Below, in pieces: positions 10,895 through 21,403 of a DNA stretch of 64,000 nt. Location: NCBI RefSeq assembly GCF_000471905.2, contig NW_006497560.1:1330780-1394779 (forward strand), written 5' to 3'. The notes beneath the pieces were generated by a model, which saw only the letters and a program-made list of their open reading frames with translations, was not told the DNA's origin and searched no databases. Within the stretch, counting starts at the first letter, position 1. Each line of letters opens with the position of its first letter. Origin of the DNA: Amborella trichopoda (Eukaryota > Streptophyta > Magnoliopsida > Amborellales > Amborellaceae). The position numbers and the translations under genes were made by a program.

Positions 10895-11970
10895 GTGCAT
10901 TTCGGTATCTGTAGGTTGCATAAATCCGGCCCTAAGCTCTATGAGCGCATATGCAGACTCAGGTATTATTGGCCTTCAATGGTGGCTGATGCCCAAAACT
11001 ATGCTAAAAGATGTCAGGTGTGCCAAATACACTCAAGCCTAATTCATCAGCCCCCAGAGTCTCTCCACCTACAGTGGAATCATGACCCTTTTCCCAGCGG
11101 TGTATGGACATTGTAGGATCGATCGACCCTCCTTCTGCCATGGGTCATGCCTTCATCCTAGCAGTGACAAATTACTTTTATAAGTGGGCTGAAGCGGTCC
11201 CTCTCAAGCAGGTTCTAGGGGCCACTATGGCCAACTTCGTGCGTCACCACATCATATATCGGTTCGGGGTTCCGGATCAAATAATCTTTGATAATGGTCC
11301 TTAGTTCGGAAGCCACCACATTGATCGCCTAGTTAACTAGTTCGGTTTTGAGTGGAAATCCTCGACTACGTGCCACCCTCAAGCCAATGGTTTAGCTGAG
11401 GCGTTCAATAAAACCCTATGTGGGGTGCTCTGGAAGTCAGTTTCGAAGTCAAAGAAGAACTGACATGAGAGGCTATCTGAAGCTCTGTGGGCCTATCACA
11501 CCACCTCTCGTAATGCTACAAACTCTACTCCTTATTCCTTGGTCTATGCAGGTGCGGCAGTTTTACCCTTCGAGGTTCAACTACCCTCACTCCATGTCGC
11601 TATACATCAGGGACTGACTGAAGATGAGAGGGTCAAGCTCTATTATCATGAGTTGGATGCTCTTGATGAAAAGAGGCTAGAGACTCAGCAAAATCTTGAG
11701 CTCAATCAGGGGAGAATGAAAATAGAATTTGACAAGTCTGTCAAGGTTCGCTCATTCAGTCGTGAGGATATAGTCTTACCAGCCAGGAGATCGATTATCA
11801 TGCATGGACGCTGCAAAGGAAAGTTCAAACCCAAGTGGGAAGGTCCCTTCATAGTAAAAAAGATCATACCAAATAGGGCCTATATACTGGCAAACTCTAT
11901 TAGAGAAGAGGCAATGCCCCCTGTCAATTGGGCGATACTTAAAGAAGTGCTATCCCTGATGTGCTCTTAA
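10895..11970 (+). pseudogene. Element X integrase (frameshifted, nonsense-broken)
   Basis: A zinc-binding HHCC head is visible: His at 10898 and 10919, then CQVC at 11012-11023 (RCQVCQIH). The catalytic core follows after a frame change near 11100. First Asp is in MDIVGSIDPP (11107), second in FDNGP (11290), and Glu in NGLAEAFNKTL (11398). The second Asp to Glu spacing is 35 residues, the usual DD35E. Stops at 11302, 11338 and 11461 fall where element C has Gln, Gln and Trp. The C-terminal part (11539-11970) contains LDEKRLETQQNLELNQGRM and a GPFIVKKI beta-barrel-like segment, and is open. It would have inserted cDNA into the chromosome. It is inactive here. Confidence 0.88.
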
Positions 11971-14900
11971 AATACAGTGCATGCAGTAAAAAGAAAGAAA
12001 TGGAAAAGAAAAATAGCAACCCAACTAAAAAGAAATTCATTTCTTTTATTGCAAAAGCCCATTATCAGGGAGGTTATAGATATAGTATCAGCTCTTGCTT
12101 TAGAGGAAAAAGAGGATGTTTATGCTGAAGTGTTGCTCTTGTTTCTAAGAAGGACCAACCATTTTCGAGTCAGCGTCAATTCATCTGACGAAGTATGGCT
12201 GGTTTCCAGGAGAGGGAAGAAGTACTCTGATAGAGTCTATTAGAGACACAAACTGAACTTCCCTAGCAAGGAGCTGGCCTATGATGGATGCCCTTCCTAA
12301 AGACAACATGGACTTCACTGTTGTGCTGGAGGATTTGGCTTCCAACAGATCACAGTAGCCAGGCTTTCTCATTTTACATCACTCTTGGCCCCCACAAGGC
12401 ATCGCCATCCATGGTCATCGCCGCACACAACTCAATGCCACGCGTGATCATCGTCATGCATGGCTCACCGCCACAGATGACCACTACCACAAGCAGCTCA
12501 ATGCCATGTGTTACCATCACCACGGGCTGGCCAACACCGCGTGCGACCATGGCCGCGAGCGATATACTATCAAGCATGGTTGTCGTCATGCGCAGGTTAG
12601 CGCTGCACGAAGACAACATTGCATGCGACTTAATGTTGTGCATTCCCTTATGGTTCCCTGGTTCCCACCATCCCCAATTCCCAGGGGGCATTTAATGTTT
12701 CATGCCTCTTTGGTTTCCCCAACCGTTGCTCTCCGATAACGGTCCACCTTCCCTCGACTTTCCACCTCCCGACAGCTATGGTCTTCTTGACTCTTTGGAT
12801 TCCTATCGGCTTTTCTTCTTTTCACTAGAAACTCTCCTCCGTCTATCGAGAACCCCCTTTTGACCCTATTCTTTCCCCTCACCAGCGGCCGAGAATACCA
12901 AGAAACCACCAGAATCTCCATAGAAACTCCCCTGTGACCCTGTGGGTTTCCTTCTCCCTTCTTCACACTCCTCAACTCGCTAAAAAATTGTAGATCTTCT
13001 GGCAGAACCACTGTTCAACCTCCGTTCTCCCTAAATCGGGAAATCACCGAAAGCTATTGTGCAAGTGTCAGCAGTCCCTGTTTTCTCCTCTCCCACCTCC
13101 TTGGTGTTCCCAAAGCCTCTGCAACCTACCGGTAACCATGTGACTGCCAAAAAATCACCGAGGGTTCCCGAGATTAGTTGGTGACCCCTGGTTTGCCTCT
13201 CTCCTCCTTCGCAGTGCTCTAGAGCTTGCTGAAGCTCCTCTACAATGCCTGCAACTCCTCCAGGCTCCCTTCTTCTCAAAAGACTCACGTTCCTAGCTCG
13301 AGGGGCCTTGACCCTCTCTCAAAATGTTCATAAGCACTCTGCGAAGGTTCATGATTTGTTGAAGTTCATCGGAGAGATCCTGAACGACTGTGCACTGTGG
13401 TCTAGCCTGGGGTTTCTAACCGGAAGTCTCCTGACGGAAGCTCTCATTCTCTAAAACTCTCTTCACTGTTTCACCGAAGGTAAAGCAGTAAAATGGGGTT
13501 TTTCCCCTTTTATAGACAAGGGTTACACAAAGTGCCTGCCAAGTTCGAAATGATGCTCCAGCCCTCGTCTCCAAACAATGATGTGACTAGGTTAAAGAGG
13601 GTCAAACCCGAGCCCGAATGTGAGTCGTTTCCGCCTGTGCCTCATGAACATGTTGTTGTCTGTTGCTATCGCTATGCCTTAACGCTGCACGTGTCTTTCA
13701 GATACCAATGTCGTGCGCGTTGTTAAGCCTAGCACCATTTGCAGCTCTTAAGGCTTAATGCCTCATGCCTTACTTATGTAAACACCGTGCACTTCACCAA
13801 AGGCCTAACGCCATGCGCATAATCCATAGTCCTAACGCCGTGCACATTATCTAGGACTAACGCCGTGTGCATCATTCAAAACCTAGACCTGTATGCATGC
13901 TATGACACTGTCATATGTGGAATTTTCTCACTATATTACGACATGACCACCGTTTTGCATCCCCAAGGAGTCCATCCCCTATACTAGAGCCATCATATCC
14001 TTAAGGAGTCAAGCCTCCAGTTACGGCTCTGTTCCCCATGGAGTCACATTCCCTTACCACATTATGATTGAGGTGCATGAACCTAAACTGCATGGTCCAA
14101 ACTATATGACCTTAAAATGTAGTGGAGGTCCTAGCTACATGATTTTAAACTACATAGCCATGGTCAAAACCATATGACCTTAAACTGCAGCAGAGGCCTA
14201 GTTGCATGACCTTAAACTGTATGGTCCTAGCCGCATGACTTTGCATAGCCATGGTCCAAACTATATGACCTTAATCTGTAGTGAAGCTCTAGTTTTATGA
14301 CCTTAAACTGCAAGGTCCTAACCACATGAATTTAAACTGCATAGCCATGGTCCAAACTATATGACCTTAAACTGTAGTGGAGGTCTAGTTGTATGACCTT
14401 AAACTGCTTGGTCTTAGCCGCATGACTTTAAACTGCATAGCCATGGTCACCTCAAATGGTAGTGGAGGTCTAGTTGTATGACCTTAAACTACATGGTCCT
14501 AGCTGCATGACTTTAAACTACATAGCCATAGTTTGAGCTACAAGAACTTAAAACTATAACGCACGTCCCTGTAGCAATACGATAAACGACATGACAAATA
14601 GTCCATTCGCATGACTTTAAACTGTGAAATAGATGCACCTTTTCATTAGGTTTATTCCATCACTATCCCTAGTGGGGTTGCACCTGTGCTCTGGCCAGTC
14701 ATTCTCAACGGAGTTAAAAGCATATCATTACTCATTATCCCCATGGACCTATATTGACCCAAATAATCGTCAAAGGATTCCCATCATTAATGGTCCAAAC
14801 TATATGACCTTAAATTTTAGCAGAGGTCTAGTTGCACGACCTTAAACTGGATGGTCCAACTGTATCGATCAAAATTATAGTCACGTCCGAGCCGCCTGAT

Positions 14901-15012
14901 GATAAACGTGCACAGGGTCTAGGAGGCAGACTTTAAATATTCTTCCACATATGACCAAATCCCCAGTGAATCCTTTTCCCTCTACAACATTCACCATTCC
15001 CCATGATTTCAC
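11971..15012 (+). other. Element X 3' UTR, left part
   Basis: Non-coding sequence between integrase and the Y insertion. It starts with a purine-rich stretch (about 11985-12020). A segment about 12260-12350 is shared with element C (minus strand, about 54150-54290). GC-rich CATCGCC/CATGGCC-type sequence follows (12400-12650), then a conserved block near 13490-13540 with a TTTATAGA box, then the minisatellite. Short ORFs here are not shared in frame with C or Y. Confidence 0.75.
14060..14880 (+). repeat. 3' UTR minisatellite in X (TGACCTTAAACTG family)
   Basis: Repeated core TGACCTTAAACTG with variable tails. Three subtypes follow one another repeatedly: ...CATAGCCATGGTCCAAACTATA, ...TAGTGGAGGTCTAGTTG, and ...CATGGTCCTAGCCGCA. 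The subtypes are about 37, 32 and 28 bp, giving a higher-order period near 97 bp. Related arrays occur in Y and C at the same place in the element. Confidence 0.85.
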
Positions 15013-15017
15013 CCATG
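15013..15017. repeat. target-site duplication CCATG, left copy (element Y)
   Basis: CCATG directly before the Y 5' LTR matches CCATG directly after its 3' LTR (41781-41785) perfectly. Confidence 0.9.
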
Positions 15018-16271
15018 TGTTTGAAGACATTTTTCATTGGTCCCCCGGTCATTAAAGCCTGACAAAACAGTGGAAATTTTGACAGTCTCAGAATAGCCCC
15101 ATAACTGGCATAGATCTTCATAAGGACTCTCAAAATTCTCCTACCAATTTCTATTACATTCTAACATTTCTAAGGCGGTGCATACTGAGAAACAGTTTCG
15201 GCAGAATTGGCCTCTAGCACCTTGAAAAGGACCTTGTAATTAGAGCTATATTTTTGGTGTCTCAATTTGCTATGAAACCACTGCCATTGGATCTGACACT
15301 ATTGAAAACCCCTAGGGATCAAATTTCAGCTTGAACGGATATCACAAGCAGAAGTTATAGGTAAAAGAGTGAAATAGGAGGAGCTACACGCTATTCCCGT
15401 GCGGCCACCCTGCAACTCAACTCCATTAAAACGGGGATCACGACTAATGACTTTCAACACTTATATCTCCCTCTTCTGAGATCGCATCTTGCTCAAACTT
15501 GAGAAACGAGCATTTTGATATATGGCACGCCCCGCGACGACGCCCGAGCCCGAAGAAAAGCTACAGAGAAGTTGCTGATCTGTAAAGAAAGTGCAGGAAA
15601 ATTACCAGCATCGTGCCTTTCTTGAGCAGCCAAATCATGCCATTCGCAAGCCCGATCAACGTGAAACCAATCCCATCGCGTGCGTAAGGTCTAGGGTTAT
15701 CTCTAGTTTGAACCTCGTACAATGGTCGAATTTTGCATACGAAGCTGATGAAGTGACTGCAAATTCTGTTGCCAGAATTCCAGATTCCAACCAAAACTTC
15801 AAAGTTGCAAAATCTTCGTCTGGGCACGGAAAAGAGCTGCGTTTGTTGCCCCAAGATCGTGACAACATGCTCAGTGTGTTCCAGTAAAGAAATCATAGAA
15901 AAACATCAAGGAACGAGCATACAATCGATCGAAAGTTTCATGATTCATTCAAATTTCAAGTGACATGATCGTGCCCTAAAAACACGATCCATGGCTCGAA
16001 GTTGGTATTAAATCGATCGTCAAGCCACGCCTTACAAGAAAACAATCATCTTTCGATCACACGAGCATCAGAATGACCGTGGATAATCCATGAAAAATCA
16101 TGCACGCTCTAACACAACAAAGGGACTGTCTTGGAATTCCACAACTTGTAAAAAAGAGGTAAATCAGTCATTTTGCACCCTATTTTCTAGTTTCCTTTAA
16201 TTTAGTTAAATCTTAATTTCCAACAATTAAGTTTAATTTTTATAATCCATCCATGTTTGGGCACAATTCTG

Positions 16272-16279
16272 TATATACC
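16272..16279 (+). promoter_or_regulatory. TATA box in Y 5' LTR
   Basis: TATATACC, in the same place as TATATATA in the Y 3' LTR (40015-40022) and in C's 5' LTR (about 60017-60027, minus). Likely LTR core promoter. Confidence 0.6.
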
Positions 16280-16795
16280 ATGTACCATCATTGTACGCAA
16301 AAGGCTTGACACCCTTCACTAAAAGAGAATTTTTACTTAATAGAATTCCCCTTCCTTCTCATTGTTGAGTCACGTTTGGAGGGAGAGAGTAAGGAGAGAG
16401 AAACTTTTTGATCTATACCCTTAGGCTCAAGGAAACATTCTCTCTCTTATTTTCTTTCTTCTTCTTCGTCTCAGCCTCCCTTAGAGGCCATGCAAGCCAG
16501 TGACAGTGTCGTGCATGCCTCTTTCTTCTCTTCTTTTTCTCCTTCCTATTGTTTCACAGGTCACGCATGGCGATGGCAGTGCCATGCACGAGCTACTATT
16601 CCTCTTCTGTTTACGAGTCTCTATCTCTCGGTGAGACTTGCAGACGGTGCTGCTCATCGCCATCCGCAGGTGTATCCTTGACGTCTCAATGGGGAACACA
16701 GGTAGCGAGGCTTATTGCTATCCGCGGGGGCTTCAGCTTGCCATGGGACTATCATAGGCGGCGATGTCCATTGCCGTATGTGAAGAGTCGTGGCA

Positions 16796-16800
16796 ATACC
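16796..16800. repeat. target-site duplication ATACC, left copy (element Z)
   Basis: ATACC precedes Z and recurs right after it at 24426-24430. In the empty site in Y's 3' LTR (near 40535) the same phrase, GGCAATACCTATCGCCGTCC, has ATACC only once. Confidence 0.95.
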
Positions 16801-19715
16801 TGTCATGACCCAGATTATTCCCGGCTAGTTAAAGTGCAAGGCGGGATAAAGAGGAAGGGAGGGTCCTGCTCAGGCAGAGTTGTGGGCAGCGTCGGCTGTG
16901 TTATGAGGAGCGTCGGCTCTGGAGAGGAAGAAGTGCCAGCGCCGGCTGAGTTGTGTCATCTTCGGCTGAGTAAACGTGCTAATGCCATTTGTGTAGAGAA
17001 GTTAGCGCTGACTATTTTGTGTGCGTAGCGCCGGCTGTGTAGAGGAGCTACCGCCGTGTGTGTTATCGACGGCTGTGGAGAAAGAGGGGCTAGCACCGCC
17101 TGTGTTTCACCATGTGCATGAGTTGTCGTGTGCATTGTGGGCTGTCGAGCACAGCTATATAAGGTGGTCCAGAGGACGTCCTATTCTTTTATGAAACTTT
17201 TGTCCCTTGCTTGTTGGTTAGTGTGCCATGAGTTTCCACTTGTTGACCATGTGTGCCCATGTATGCCATTTGTGAACTCTTGCACACCACTTGTCACTTT
17301 CTACCCTTTCCCCTTTTATAAATAAAGCCCTTCTCATCTCTCTATGAGCTTTTTCTCTTCTCTCACCCTCTCCCAAATTCTCTCTCTCTCTCTCTCCCAC
17401 ACTTAGAGCCTCAAGCTTTGGGAGCTTGACCTTTGAGGAGGAGCTTGGTGGAGGGTAAACTTGGAGTTCTTGTGAAGTAAGTAGATCATTATAGGGTAGT
17501 ATGAAGCATGAATTGAAGCATGAATGTTGTATAAATTATGTATGAATGAAGCATGAATCCAAGCATGTATGAATCATGATTTACGCATGAATGAAGCTTG
17601 AATTTAAGTATGATATTAGACATGAGAATGTATAGAAATTGTGTGAATGAATAGGATTGTATGCATGTGTTGTGTTCTGTTTTCCAGGATGTGGGTCTTG
17701 TTTGTATGATATGCTAAGCACTGTTGTAATTTCTGTTGAGCCTAAGAATTGGTGGATTGATCCTCTTGTGAGTCTAGTTTAAGCCAGAATTGGTTTCATG
17801 TGGTTATCTTGGGTAGTTTTGAAGTTGTGCTTTGATATTTGAAGTGTGTTATGGTTGGACTGTGAAATTTCAAGAAGAATTGAGGTTTTGTGACTCTGTG
17901 CTGTCTTAACAAATGATCTCAGAATTTCTTGAAACTACCGCCATTAGAAAGATGTCGGAGTCTAATTTAATTTTGAGGTTTTTGTCTACTTGAGATTCTT
18001 GATAGTTTGGAAGATATACCTTAATTTTTGCATATATGTCACTGTTAGCAGAATGTCCTAATTCTTGGAAGATTGCTTTAGTTGCACTATGACTTTGCCA
18101 GACCTATTGGAGTCCAAATAACATGAAATAATATCGATTTGAAATATATATGAGTTTATTGTGGCTTTGATGGTTTAACCTGGTTATAACTCCACATATT
18201 TGGGAAGTTATGATCCAAATTATGAAGGCATGTCACTAATTAGCAGATTCACTGAATTTCAGAACTGTGATTCCTGTTGCCATGGGTTTTGGCTGACCAA
18301 ATAGAGTCCTATTGCTCCCAACCTCTGCCATTTAAAATATCAGTATGTTGGCTTAAAGTTGCATGTTAGAACCATCTTGATATTCCCTCTAGATTGAATG
18401 TTATGCTTTTGTTAAAAGGGACATGTCACTGTTAGTAAAATGTAGAGAATTCCAGAACTATGGCTTATGTTGTGCCCAAGTGTTGACTGACCAAATGACC
18501 ATCATTTGATGTCATACAACTTTTGGATGAGTGGTCGTTGTGTTTGCTTCAATTGTCATAATGTGACTAAATTGAGATTCCTGATGAATCAGTGGCTATG
18601 TATATTATTCTATGGCATCATGAATGCTCCGAATCAGAGAAAGCTTATGAGATGAGATATGCAGATTTTGCGATATATGTGAAATGGCACCTACTGTGTG
18701 AATGATGGTGTCAGCATATTAAGTTAATTGGCATGCTTTGAGCGTATTGCATGGCCATCTGTGGCATGATGACATTTCTATTGATATGGAAATTTCTCGG
18801 CATGCCTTGTGTGTATCTTATTGCTTGGGACATGTGACTTCTCATGAGGTGCGCATGAGGGGATAAGCTATGTATGACTTCTCGGAATGCATTGCCAGAG
18901 ATATGTGATTGATTGATAATAGTGAAGTGCTTACTTTGAGAGTATTGAAGGGCCTGACTATATGACCGATACATGTGAGGTTTGCCCGAAGTGCTATGTG
19001 ACTGTCCGACATGCTTTGTGTATATCGCATTGCTTGAGATATGTGATCGATCTGAGATTTTATGGTTGGCCTGGTGGGTAGGGCTAGAGAGTCGGTTAGT
19101 GTCTGTTGATCTTGTTATGCTCTCTTGATTGTGTTAATCTGTTGAATCTGTTAGATTTCTAGTGTGTATGTTTAATCTGATATCTTATATTGTGCCTGCT
19201 CTACCATGCATAGATCCTTGAACATTTTTCTTACATTATGTGTATTGGTAGGGAAGTATGATGTTGTTATCTACTTACTAGGATTTTTAACTCTTTCCTT
19301 TGCTTTCATTCTTATAGATTGACTGCTGCAGGTGATCGTGTTTGGTGGACTGAAAGCCCACGTTCGACGTGTGGATTTCTGCTCTTGTGTAGGTGTTTGT
19401 TAGTCGTCGGCCTTCTAGTTGTTGTTTTGAGAAGTTATGTGTTTTGTGGTCAGAGTGATAGTGCCTTGGATGAATTGTAATATTCTAGATATTGTATATG
19501 AATTTTGGAGAATGCATATGGACATGAAATGGTTTTAATTTATCCATATTTTTTTATGTTTCGTGTGGGAGTTTCAGTTTTTCTTTTGTGGTTTGCTTCT
19601 GATTCTGCCTATCATATGCGTTGAGTCACTCCCACCTGAGTGTCGTTCGGGACTTCCAGTTGCAATCGCGCGCTCTGTCGCCCTTCGGTAGGGGTTAAGG
19701 GGTAGTGTCGTGACA
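16801..19715 (+). repeat. Element Z 5' LTR (2915 bp)
   Basis: Aligns over its length with 21404-24425. The 5' end is CpG-rich with repeated GCGCCGGCTG-like words (16860-17110). Then come a TATA box, a CT microsatellite (about 17375-17398), a GAAGCATGAAT-rich stretch (17500-17620), and a long AT-rich section. It ends GTCGTGACA. Confidence 0.93.
17148..17165 (+). promoter_or_regulatory. TATA box in Z 5' LTR
   Basis: GCTATATAAGGTGG. The 3' LTR equivalent near 21787 reads GCTGTATAAGATGG. It sits upstream of a conserved TTGTCCCTTGCTTGTTGG stretch. Likely core promoter. Confidence 0.65.
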
Positions 19716-19719
19716 GTTA

Positions 19720-19731
19720 TGGTATTAGAGC
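19720..19731 (+). other. primer-binding site, initiator Met tRNA type (element Z)
   Basis: TGGTATTAGAGC, one base from TGGTATCAGAGC. It follows the LTR end (TGACA, 19711-19715) after four bases (GTTA). Confidence 0.85.
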
Positions 19732-19826
19732 AGTCAGGATAGGATTCTTGACCTAGAGAGTCGTAGAAGTGTCTCTAGAGTAGTTTTGAATTGGGTGGTG
19801 ACTGGGTGTTCCTATTTTAGGTCAAG

Positions 19827-20945
19827 ATGACGAGGACTCGTGCCAGCAATGTGAATCCTAGTAATGAGAACACCGAGGTCTTGGGGGAATTCTGTAAGCC
19901 GCTCAGGGTCATAACTCAAATGATGAAAGACAGTATGTCAGCCTCGGCTGCTGCTGGCAGGGACATCATGATAGTTGCCTTCTAGAGAAGTTTAAGAAAA
20001 TAGGGCCACCAACCTTTATGAGACATGGTGGAGTAGAGAAAGCTGAAAGGTGGCTGATGCAGGCTGAGAAAAATTTTAGAGTCGAAGTTTAAGAAAATAG
20101 GGTTACCAACCTTTATGAGACATGGCAGAGTAGAAAAAGCTGAAAGGCGGCTGATGCAGGCTGAGAAAAGTTTTAGAGTCCTGCAATGCGTAGATGAACA
20201 AAAGTTAAGGCTGGGCACCTTCATGCTAGAAGGGGGTGTCAAGCATTGGTGGCGTTCAGTCCAGTAGGCCTGGGAAGAAGTGGGGGTTGTACCTACTTGG
20301 GAGAATTTTCTGGAAGCTTTCAATGAGAAATAGTTCCCTGACTCTGTGAAGGAGAGGAAAGAAGTAGAGTTCATAGAATTGCAGTAAGGGAAATTGACTG
20401 TGGAGCAGTATGCGGCTAAGTTCTCAGAGTTGTCTCGATATACACCACACATTATTAATACGGAGGCTCTTAAAGCAAGTAAGTTTGAAAGGGGCCTTAG
20501 GCCGGGCATTCGAGGAAGAGTAATGGTAGCCAATCTTAAGACCTTCTCCACATTGGTGGATCTTGCTAGGAAGATAGAGAGAGATTGTGATGAGTACTGG
20601 CTAAGGAGGGAGAAGCTGAAGGTAAGGCCCCCACCTCCGAGATATTTTCAAGAGAGAGGAGGCTGGAGGAATCGAAAAGCCTTGAAAACCTCTCGGGACA
20701 ATATTAAGCAGAACCAGCCAGTGCCATGTGGTTCTTGTGGGAAGCTCGGTCACTCGGTTCTCGAGTGCCGGCTGAAGACGAAGCCACGTTTTAAGTATGG
20801 CAAGCTGAGCCACTTGATTAGAAACTACCCCATGTTGCGGGGCGATCCTAAGCCAAAGACTCGAGGTCAAGTGTTTGCGCTTGTGGACCAGGAGGCAAAG
20901 GTTTTTTCCCCAGAGAACCAAGGTAAGACCTTTTGTTTGTTATAA
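19827..20945 (+). pseudogene. Element Z gag (duplication, stops), CCHC knuckle
   Basis: An ATG at 19827 opens MTRTRASNVNPSNENTEV. Capsid-like text follows: FMRHGRVEKAERRLMQAEK, DEQKLRLGTFMLEGGVKHWW, GKLTVEQYAAKFSELSRY and KFERGLRPGIRGRV. An intact CCHC zinc knuckle, CGSCGKLGHSVLEC (C-X2-C-X4-H-X4-C), comes after a basic Arg/Pro-rich stretch, with a degenerate second knuckle-like stretch (FKYGKLSHLIRNYP) behind it. A 97-bp tandem duplication (19987-20083 / 20084-20180) shifts the frame. Stops occur at 19983, about 20265, about 20328 and 20385. The last part (20394-20945) is open and ends shortly after GQVFALVDQEAKVF. No protease or pol follows. Confidence 0.88.
19987..20180 (+). repeat. 97-bp tandem duplication inside Z gag
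   Basis: Two copies starting GAAGTTTAAGAAAATAGGG, at 19987 and 20084, with several differences. The length is not a multiple of three, so it adds a frameshift. Confidence 0.93.
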
Positions 20946-21403
20946 GAGATGCTAGAATTATGTTTGATCTTGATTGCTTTTTTCTCTGTTATGGCATCAC
21001 TTTCGTATGTCACATAAGTGTTGGATGAGACTTCTCGGCATGCTTTGAGTGTATTGCATTGCATGATTTATGATATGAGTTGTGATTGGCATACATTACG
21101 TGTATTATATTGCCTGATTTGTGATTCATGGCTTAATGTGTTTAACCTGTAATGAATTCTGGAAGGAATATCTCGGGTGTTTGACTCAAAATGATGTATT
21201 GTATGACTGTGTTGGGTAGAGTTTCGCCCATGAAATTTTGATTCTCTTGGATACTTCGAATTTTGGATGCCTTCCAGGCATGGGTTGGTTGTATGTGCAT
21301 GCCCCAGTAGGATGATTGGAAGGAGTACCATTGTTGAACCCCCATTTATGTGATAATCAAGTATATGATTTTAAGGACAAAATGTTTTTTTAAGCCAGGA
21401 TGA
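20946..21403 (+). other. Element Z 3' internal non-coding region
   Basis: No ORF. Phrases such as GACTTCTCGGCATGCTTTGAGTGTATTGCAT resemble parts of the Z LTR (about 18780-18900 and 23400-23530). This suggests LTR-derived sequence next to the gag end. The segment before the 3' LTR (AAAATGTTTTTTTAAGCCAGG) is where the polypurine tract should be, but it is degenerate. Confidence 0.6.

Larger units (their letters stand above)
15018..16800 (+). repeat. Element Y 5' LTR, left segment
   Basis: Starts TGTTTGAAGACATTTTTC and is cut at 16800 by element Z. It continues at 24431. Total LTR length without Z and its duplication is about 2990 bp. It belongs to a subfamily different from the X LTRs but shared with Y's 3' LTR (TATATA box, and ACCTAACCA end after the Z site). 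Confidence 0.9.

Noticed and set aside
12374..12739. Met/Thr/His-rich ORFs on both strands after X integrase
   Set aside because: CATGGCC/CATCGCC-type low-complexity sequence in the 3' UTR. Not conserved in Y or C.
20601..20921. Minus-strand ORF opposite Z gag
   Set aside because: Shadow of the well-supported gag frame with its CCHC knuckle.
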